Below, one piece after another: positions 56,643 to 64,000 of a DNA stretch of 64,000 nt. Under the pieces are notes generated by a model. It was not told the DNA's origin and did no database searches. It was given only the letters and a program-made list of their open reading frames with translations. The stretch covers positions 111,842,168 through 111,906,167 of the forward strand of contig CM028379.1 in the NCBI GenBank assembly GCA_013146195.2, given 5' to 3'. The stretch comes from Codonopsis lanceolata. Lineage: Eukaryota; Streptophyta; Magnoliopsida; Asterales; Campanulaceae. The translations under genes were made by a program, and so were the position numbers. Numbering within the stretch: position 1 is the first letter of the stretch; each line of letters opens with the position of its first letter.

Positions 56643-58084
56643 AAGGCATTAGTCCATCTATGTGTATGCATAAAATCCATTTAGAAGAAGGTAGTAAACA
56701 TTCTAGAGAAAGACAAAGAAGACTTAACCCTCACATGGAAGAAGCAGTAAGAAAAGAAGTACTTAAGCTTCTTGATGCAGGTATAATTTACCCGATATCT
56801 GATAGCAAATGGGTTAGTCCAGTCCAAGTAGTTCCTATGAAATTAGGAATTACCGTTGTTAAAAATAATAAAGATGAATTAGTTCCTACACAAACTATCA
56901 CAGGTTATAGAATGAGCATAGATTTAAGGAAATTAAATGCTGCAACTAGGAAAGATCATTTCCCCTTGCCATTTATTGACCAAATCCTTGAAAGACTAGC
57001 TGATCATGAATATTATTGTTTTCTTGATGGTTTCTCTGGCTACAACCAAATCCCAGTAGCACCCAAAGACCAAGAGAAAACCACTTTTACATGTCCCTTT
57101 GGAACCTTTGCATTTAGGAGAATGCCCTTTGGACTTTGTAATGCCCAGCTACTTTTCAAAGATGCATGATTTCTATATTTTCTAATTTAGTAGAAAGATG
57201 TGTTGAAGTATTTAAGGATGGATTTTCGGTATTTGGGAATTCTTTTAACCATTGCCTAGAAAATCTTACATCAGTTTTGAAAAGATGTTGCGAAACTAAT
57301 TTGACCCTAAGTTGGGAGAAAAGCCATTTCATGGCTAAACATGGAATTGTCTTAGGACATGTTGTGTCTAACAAAGGAATTGAAGTAGATAAGGCAAAAA
57401 TTGAAGTTATATCACAACTACCTCCTCCAACTTCTGTCAAAGGTGTTAGAAGTTTTCTAGGGCATGCAGGTTTTTATAAAAGATTTATAAAAGATTTTTC
57501 AAAAATCTGTAAACCTTTATGTAATCTGTTGGAAAAAGATATCGAATTCATTTTTTATCAAGAATGCTTGAATGCATTTAATTTATTAAAAGAACGATTG
57601 ACATCAGCCCCAATTTTAACCAGCCCCGATTGGTCTCTCCCTTTCGAGATCATGTGTGATGCTTCAGATTTTGCAATTGGAGCTGTGTTAGGCCAAAGAA
57701 TAGATAAAAAACCGCATGTGATTCATTATGCTAGTAGGACATTAAATGATGCACAACTAAATTACACAACCACAGAAAAAGAGTTTTTAGCAGATGTGTA
57801 TGCTTTAGAAAAGTTTAGACCATACTTGTTAGGATCAAAAGTTATTATATTTTTTTGATCATGCAGCTCTAAAATATCTTTTGAGTAAAAAAGAAGCAAA
57901 GCCTAGACTCATAAGATGGATGTTATTATTACAAGAATTTGACATCACTATTAAAGATAAAAAGGGAACAGAAAACGTCGTAGCCGACCATTTGTCTAGG
58001 TTGGAATTTTTACCTTTACTTGAACGTCAATTGCTTGATAATAAAATACCTGTGAATAAGACTTCCCTGATGAACAATTATTAG
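56624..58084 (+). pseudogene. pol: RT and RNase H of Athila pol, copy after the gap
   Basis: RT motifs as in the left copy. A missing C in the NAPATF segment (AATGCCCAGC) shifts the frame near 57145. The catalytic box, FMDDF in functional relatives, reads FKDGF (57211-57225), so one catalytic Asp is replaced by Gly; the left copy has the same change. RNase H keeps CDASDFA, EKEFLADVYAL and VVADHLSRL, with another homopolymer shift near 57850. Catalytically dead as read. Confidence 0.88.
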
Positions 58085-58095
58085 CAGTTAAAGAT

Positions 58096-59402
58096 TTGGA
58101 TCCTCGGTATGCTGATTATGTCAATTATTATGTATCTGATCTCATCAACCCTGACTTCGATTTCTATCAAAGAAAGAAATTTTTAACAGATGCAAAAAAT
58201 TACTTTTGGGAAGAACCTCATTTGTATAAAATGTGTTCAGACTCTATAATTAGGAGATGTGTTCCAGAACAAGACCAACAAAGTATTATGACATTCTGTC
58301 ATGAATACTCTTATGGTGGTCATTTTAGTGGGAATAAAACTGCTAGAAAAATTCTGCAATCTGGATTATATTGGCCCACTATTTTTAGAGACTGTGACAT
58401 ATTTTATAAAACCTGTGATAAATGTCAAAGAACTGGTGGGATAGGTAAAAGGAATGAAATGCCCTTGCATATGAATATAGTTGTTGAAATTTTTATGTCT
58501 GGGGTATTGATTTTATGGGTCCTTTTCCAGTATCTAATGGTTGTCAGTATATTTTAGTCGCTGTTGATTATGTGTCTAAATGGATAGAAGCTATTGGTAC
58601 TAGAAATAATGATGGAAAAACTGTTGTCAAATTTTTGGAAGATATTTTTGCTCGGTTTGGAGTACCGAGGGCTATAATTAGTGATCAAGGAACACACTTC
58701 ACTAATAGATTGCTAAATACAGTCCTTAGAAAATATGGTGTGACTCACAAGTTAGTTACACCCTATCATCCTGAGATTTCTGGTCAAGTAGAAGTTAGCA
58801 ATCGTCAAATAAAAACAGTGTTGGAAAAGACTGTGAGACCGAATCGTAAAGATTGGGAGCCAAAACTTAATGATGCTCTTTGGGCATATCGAACTGCATA
58901 TAAAACCCCAATAGGAATGAGTCCTTATCGAATGGTGTATGGCAAGGCTTGTCATCTGCCAGTTGAGATTGAGCACAAGGCCTATTGGGCCGTTAAAGCT
59001 CTTAACTTTGACTTAACTTTGATTGGTGAAGAAAGACTGTTCCAATTAAATGAATTAGAAGAACATAGGTTAAATTCGTATGAAAATGCTAAAACTTATA
59101 AAGAAAAGACCAAGAAATACCATGATATGGGATTAGCTAACAAGATGTTTCATCCAGGATTAAAAGTTCTTCTTTTTAATTCTAGACTCAGATTATTTCC
59201 CGGAAAATTAAAATCAAAATGGTCTGGTCCTTTCATTATAGTTCGAATTTATCCTCATGGAGCAATTATTATTAAAAACCCAAGGACCAATGAAATTTTT
59301 AAAGTTAATGGTCATCGACTCAAACCGTACCTTGAACCCATGTCAGTAGAGAGAACAATAGAACTCATTCGTCTCTCTGACAATGAACCCCCAAGAGATT
59401 AG
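58096..59402 (+). pseudogene. pol: Integrase of Athila pol
   Basis: The zinc region has CHEYSYGGHFSGNKT and CDKCQRTG. A one-base shift at the poly-T near 58493 breaks the frame just before the core. The core is in a single open frame from 58515: GPFPVSNGCQYILVAVDYVS, ISDQGTHFTNRLL (second Asp) and PEISGQVEVSNRQ (Glu). The C-terminal part has KVLLFNSRLRLFPGKLKSKW and NGHRLKPYLEP, typical of Athila, ending at TAG 59400-59402. The 295-residue core-plus-C-terminal ORF is the longest intact pol piece in the window. Confidence 0.92.
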
Positions 59403-60330
59403 GTTTGCAGTTGGGTCGAGCCAAAGAAATTAAACAAGTGCACTAGGTGGGAGGCAACCCACTTTGATGAATTTTAATTGCTTTTGTAGTATAATATAAA
59501 CATGTTGTTCTCCGTCTTATTTATTTATGGACATTTAATTGAAATTTGAATATACCATAATTCAAGTTTGGGGGAGAAAAGCATCATAGTATTTTATTTA
59601 TATGTTACTAATATTTTAGTTTAGAGTTTGTTTAGAATTTTCAGAGTGCAGGAAAGAAACGGACCTAACGGAACTAACGGAAGGACTAAACTGCAAAAAC
59701 TGCCACAAGCCTGAAAGCAAAAATGGATCAAACGCTCTGGTGACCTTGCGGACGCAAGGCCTAAACACCTTGCGGCCGCAAGGCCCTAATAAATGAAATA
59801 AGTGTGACCATCACATCCATCAAAATCCGTGCAAGCCGTTTGACTGGGAACCTTGCGGACGCAAGGCCTAAAGACCTTGCGGTCGCAAGGTCTTCTTTAT
59901 AAGCAGTACGCGGGCAGCCTCCAGCAGTCATACAGAAAATTCATCTCTCTCTCTCTCAAGCAGCAGCAGCCGATCACTCTCACTCTCTCACAAATCCGGC
60001 CAAGGCTTCAAGACTCAAGTCTTCTCCTTCAAGTTTCATCACTTCCTCCACCCTCATCTCCCTTCACTAAGCTTTGAAGACGGTGGACACCATTAATTCC
60101 GGCGAAAGCTTCGATCGAGAAATCCGGACAACCTCCTTCTTCGACTAAAGCTTGCAATCCAAGTAGTTTCTAACCCTCTCATCTAAATTTTTGACGTGTC
60201 AAAATGTTTGCATGTTAGGGTGTTAGATTTGTTTTGCCTAAATTTTATTTTTTGCATGCTTTATTTGTTGTAATTAGGTTGTGATAATTTAAATTTTTAG
60301 AAAGTAGATATTTTTGTGCTTTAAATTAAA
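59403..60330 (+). other. Non-coding segment between pol and the ORF3 of Athila
   Basis: Contains AAGTTTGGGGGAGAAAAG (59566-59583), a polypurine-like tract, and four 16-bp CCTTGCG palindromes at 59744-59890. A CT-rich 59945-60075 stretch follows. No supported gene. Confidence 0.6.
59744..59890. repeat. Four CCTTGCGNNCGCAAGG palindromes, internal
   Basis: Units at 59744-59759 (NN centre GA), 59768-59783 (GC, contains a NotI site), 59851-59866 (GA) and 59875-59890 (GT). Confidence 0.95.
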
Positions 60331-61416
60331 ATGGCCCCTAAGCGTAGAAACACCGGACCATCCACATCCCACTCCCAAGAGGAGGAGGAGCAACATTACG
60401 ATGCCCACCATTTCATTTCCTACGAAGCTTCGAAGAGCTATACTAGAAAGCTCTCCAAGAGCATAATCCCTGAGAGGGGATTCCAAGCTCATGACTTTGC
60501 CCTCCCAGACCACTTTTACCACCGTAGATGGGCTAGTCTTATTTCTGCTCCGGGCGTGGCCATCGTGGCCTTAGTCCGAGAATTTTACGCCAATGGGCAA
60601 ATTTCTATTGATGGTAGTGTTCTATAGACTGTTGGTGTTAGGGGTAGAAGTGTTAGTTTTACGTCCCAAAACATTAACCGTTATTTTGGCACCTCCAACT
60701 ATGCGAGTGGTGCCGACCAGTACAGCCGCCACCTTTCTGACCCCCTTTCTCTCGAGGCGGTAAATGTGATGATCGTAATGCCTAGTGTGGTTTGGACCTA
60801 CAACCAAAACCCACCATTTCGTGCCCGCACCATGGAGGAGACCCATCTTACGAACACGGCCAAGGCCGTGTTCAAATTCATCTGTGCACGACTCATGCCT
60901 TCCAACCACCAACATACGGTGACTTGGAGTAAGGCTGTTTTGATCTACACCATCCTTACGGGTGGGTCTGTTGATGTTGGCCGCCTGATCAACGGCCAAA
61001 TACAGACCCTTATTAGAGGTACTACAAACGCGGGATTCGCGTTCCCGAGTTTGATTACCGAACTGTGTGGTGGGGCTAGAGTCGTGTGGGCTCTAGATGC
61101 GGAGAGAATTTGGAAGGTGCCCGACATTACTAGGGCTTTGCTGTTTGAGCACGCTCGCCAGCCGCGAGAGAAAGGCCCTCATGAGGAGGTGCCCGAGGAG
61201 GAGGACCCATTGGAGGCGATCTCCAACAGGCAGGAGGAGCTTATGCTCCAAAATGAGATGGTTAGTCAGCAGTTGGCACAAATGCGTGCCGACCAGACTA
61301 ACTTCATTGGTTGGGTTAACCAGGTGGGGCAAAATGTCTCCACATTTTATGGGATGCCACCTGGCACGATCCCCGAGTTTCGTCCTCCTTCGTTATTTCC
61401 TCCCGACTCACCATGA
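60331..61416 (+). pseudogene. Athila ORF3 (env-position, putative plant transposon protein), one stop
   Basis: A single frame of 362 codons from ATG 60331 to TGA 61414-61416, broken only by TAG at 60625-60627. It opens with a basic/Ser-rich leader (MAPKRRNTGPSTSHSQEEEE) and then RGFQAHDFALPDHFY, ALVREFYANG and FTSQNINRYFG. These belong to the domain often annotated as putative plant transposon protein in Athila elements. The C-terminal third is acidic, with a coiled-coil stretch (EAISNRQEELMLQNEMVSQQ). It occupies the envelope position, but no signal peptide or clear transmembrane helix is seen, so an envelope function is not supported. Confidence 0.85.
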
Positions 61417-63665
61417 GTCGGAGCCCAAGTTTCTTCCTCTTTCGTTAGGTGGGCCTACTATGTCCTTTTGATATTTCTCCTCCATCAACCCTCTCATAGG
61501 ATGTTCCTCAATTTTGAGGACAAAATAAAAATTAAGTTGGGGGGGGGGGAATTCTAAGCCCATAGTCTTTGCAGGTCCTAGCCTAACGAGGAGTGGAGTT
61601 AGGCCACGTTTTTAGGGTGGGGAAAACTTTCTTTTCCCTCTATCGTGTCTTCTCCTCACCCGACTTTCTTACTTTTTAATTTTTCTTATTTTTGGAGATG
61701 TTGTCGTGACCAGAATACTATAACATTTGGTTTTTGCGGGTACCCATTATGGGGACCCATCATCAATTGTGTCATCATCATCTCCTATTTTTTTTATAAA
61801 AATGAAAAAAATAAAAAAATATTTTAATTCAAAATTTTCATCCTCGAAGTCTTTGTATGGTTGTATTAGTCGATGAGGAGTTAATGCAATGAACCACATA
61901 ACTTTTCCATAGATCATTCTGGAATTTACTTGATTCTGCAAAATTCTTGATTTTCTCCAAATCTTTGTGCACCTACACCAGTCATAATTATGGATTGATT
62001 AGAACATTTTTATAAAGTTTATAGCACCCATTTCATTTTAACAACAAAATATGCACAAGAATATGATGAATAGTTGTCCCAGCATGATTGTTGCATTGAA
62101 TTGTAACTTATGGTCAATTGCATGATAAGTTAGATCCCTTGGATTTTTTTCTTACTAATATATCTCAAGCACACTTTCAAACCGTGTTTGCATGTTAGTC
62201 TGGATTGTCCCTACCATCTGTTTTAGCAAAGGCTTATGTGAAATCCAGTGATGATAAACCTTCGATTACACAACTTCCATAATTGACATGATATTTTTTG
62301 TGTTTTACTGTTTTATCAACTGCATGAGTATTTGGCATTAAGAAATAATATAGGTCATCTTTGGATCATTTGAGCCTAAATATTTCCCGACCTTTACTAA
62401 AAATATCCCTAGTGTCCCCTTTGAGCCTAATTAAAAAGAATGGAGTGTGCTGAGCACACATTAAACCCTAAAAGCCTAAACACTTTTAGCCTGCCCTTTG
62501 AGAAAGTAGGATGTGGGAGGGGAATTAATTTTATGGGACCAAATTTTCAGTCTAGAAAGTTTTCCAAAAACTTCTTTCTTCCCGTTGATCAAAAAAAAAA
62601 TATGTGTAGATCGACGAAAAATGAAACGGAAGAAGAAGAGCGCAAGAAGGTTCAAATGAAAGCATAGCTTTCAAGAGAAAAATGATAGAAAAATTCTGCT
62701 GAAATAGATGATGAGATATTTTTAGCTAGATATATTGTACAAAACAAGTTTGGGGGAAGAAAAAGAAAAATTGAACTCCCCCACTTGTGGCCTTTGCAGG
62801 TCCTAGCTTAATTGGGAAAAACTTCCTTTTGCTTGGAAGTACTAGGGGTAAAGGGTAGTCTTGCTCTCTCACTTTGTATTCTATTCCCCTTCCATCATAT
62901 CCGCCTACACCATGGCCTTACATTACAAGTTATTAAAGACCTATTGATCTTCTTGCCAATGCTTGTGTTTGTTGATTTGATGGTAAGGCATGTAATTTAT
63001 CTACACTTCATATTCAGATTATCTGCAATCTCACTTTGTTAGCATAATCTTAGCTATTGCAAGTAATTGGGTCAGGAGAGCATTGTATGACATATATATA
63101 AGTGCATGGGATTGATGTATAAGTTTTTTAAATCCTTGGTAATCTCTCTTTCTGTAATAGATCGTGTTTGGATGGTAGATCCCATATTCTGTGTTGCATT
63201 GGTGTTATTTGAACTATAATTTTTAAATGAGTGTGGTCCTTAGCTTGTTACAACTGTTTTAGTTGAGATATTATGTATGACTAGTGATCACACACACAGA
63301 GAAATTAAGACCGGTAGCAGTTTGAGTATAAGTCAATTTGTTTTATGTGACTAGTCTGCACATATGTGGTGAGCATCTGACTGAGACTACTTTGTTATGC
63401 CATATATTATGACTTGAGGTTGAATCCAAAAAGATTTTTGTTTTATTGTTTTTAGTATAGTTTTTATCTGCTTTTGTATTTATTAGTTTTTGTATTTATC
63501 TCCATAGTCGAGTCACTCGTAAGAGTCTCCTTGAGTTTGTGGGTTTCTAGAGGAGTGTAAATAGTGTCACCCTCCAAAAAGATTTTCGTTATTTTTGTTA
63601 GCTTACTTTTGTATTTATAGGTATTGTTTACTCGTGGACGAGCAAAGTTTAAGTTTGTGGGTATT
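61417..63665 (+). other. Long 3' non-coding region of Athila element
   Basis: No supported gene. Three polypurine-like tracts lie at 61533-61550 (AAGTTGGGGGGGGGGAA-like), 62746-62765 (AAGTTTGGGGGAAGAAAAAG) and 63650-63665 (TTTAAGTTTGTGGGTA). The last directly precedes the 3' LTR and should be the real primer. Confidence 0.7.
63650..63665 (+). promoter_or_regulatory. Polypurine tract of Athila element
   Basis: AAGTTTGTGGGTATT precedes TGATCG. Upstream tracts of the form AAGTTTGGGGGA suggest one G has become T here. Confidence 0.6.
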
Positions 63666-64000
63666 TGATCGATGTATTTTATACGTCGATATCATGTACT
63701 TTTATGACTTAAATTGAGCAATTCCACGAGGCTTTTGGCTACTGATATGTGTTTTTTAATGTTTTATGAGTTTCAAGGTTTTAGGTGAATTTATATGAAT
63801 TATGAAGCTTTTAGTGAAGATTTTGAAGAAGCAGCCAAAGTGTAAATTGAAGAAAATCCAGCAGAAAAATAGTCTGGTCACCTTGCGGCCGCAAGGTGTT
63901 TTGACCTTGCCTTCGCAAGGTGGACAGAAACAAGGCCTCCCGAAATCAAGACCCTTGTGGACGCAAGGGGTAATGACCTTGCGACCGCAAGGTACCCAGA
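63666..64000 (+). mobile_element. 3' LTR of Athila element (truncated by window end)
   Basis: Starts TGATCGATGTAT and follows the 5' LTR. It contains four palindromes (63881-63896, 63905-63920, 63953-63968 and 63977-63992), where the 5' LTR has three. Confidence 0.93.

Larger units (their letters stand above)
55400..59197 (+). repeat. Right copy of the 3.8-kb duplication
   Basis: Begins at AGACTTATGAG, equivalent to base 51517 of the left copy, and runs past the point where the left copy ends at the gap. The first 250 bases are error-rich; the remainder is cleaner. Confidence 0.93.

Noticed and set aside
60622..60999. 125-codon antisense frame opposite the Athila ORF3
   Set aside because: Mirror frame of a recognised plus-strand coding sequence, with no domain of its own.
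60331..61416. Envelope glycoprotein
   Set aside because: Position fits, but there is no signal peptide, no clear transmembrane helix and no cysteine pattern; it matches the plant transposon-associated domain instead.

Overview
This window is repeat-dominated plant nuclear DNA, most likely from a eudicot. It carries plant LTR retrotransposon lineages (Tekay, Tat/Ogre, Athila, SIRE-like and Reina-like), Stowaway MITEs with the CTCCCTCCGTCCC terminus, hAT- and MULE-like elements and a plant LINE fragment. It also holds one intron-containing S-domain receptor kinase gene. No bacterial operon, CRISPR array, rRNA or convincing tRNA gene was seen. The species cannot be named from sequence alone.

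Layout. 1-2213 is the tail of a SIRE-like Copia element (end of an env-like ORF plus 3' LTR). 2214-6106 is AT-rich intergenic DNA with two Stowaway copies and a small TIR element. 6112-17367 is a complete but mutated Tekay-type Ty3/Gypsy chromovirus, with LTRs, PBS, an extra coiled-coil ORF, gag, PR-RT-RH, INT and chromodomain. It is flanked by the 5-bp target duplication AATAC, and its 3' LTR holds a non-autonomous hAT with an 8-bp duplication. It sits at the edge of a TRIM-like element (17368-17825). A badly decayed Reina-like Gypsy fragment follows on the minus strand (17830-18960).

19226-26975 (minus) is the only clear host gene: a seven-exon G-type lectin S-receptor-like serine/threonine kinase of 856 residues. 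It has intact splice sites and kinase motifs, and its 4.6-kb first intron is full of MITEs. 26976-34047 is intergenic. It contains a cluster of palindromes near 28.6 kb, an LTR-like segment near 29.2-30.0 kb, a 2.1-kb element with about 300-bp inverted arms around 22-bp tandem arrays (30048-32139, 9-bp duplication), and a 0.33-kb foldback.

34048-64000 is a nested stack. A Tat/Ogre element (34048 to about 47394) has been hit by a LINE, by an Athila-like solo LTR (42103-43606, CATCA duplication) and by a Tat-type solo LTR in reverse (45193-47297, CTAGC duplication). A further Tat-type LTR begins at 47395 inside the integrase. That LTR is in turn broken by an Athila element (48522 to past the window end). 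In the Athila, about 3.8 kb appears twice, on either side of a 100-N gap; this looks like two overlapping contig ends placed side by side, not biology.

All retroelement polyproteins carry stops or frameshifts, so none looks autonomous as read. The least-explained signals are the CCTTGCG-NN-CGCAAGG palindromes of the Athila, the 46-bp palindrome at 28655, and the array-bearing MULE-like element.
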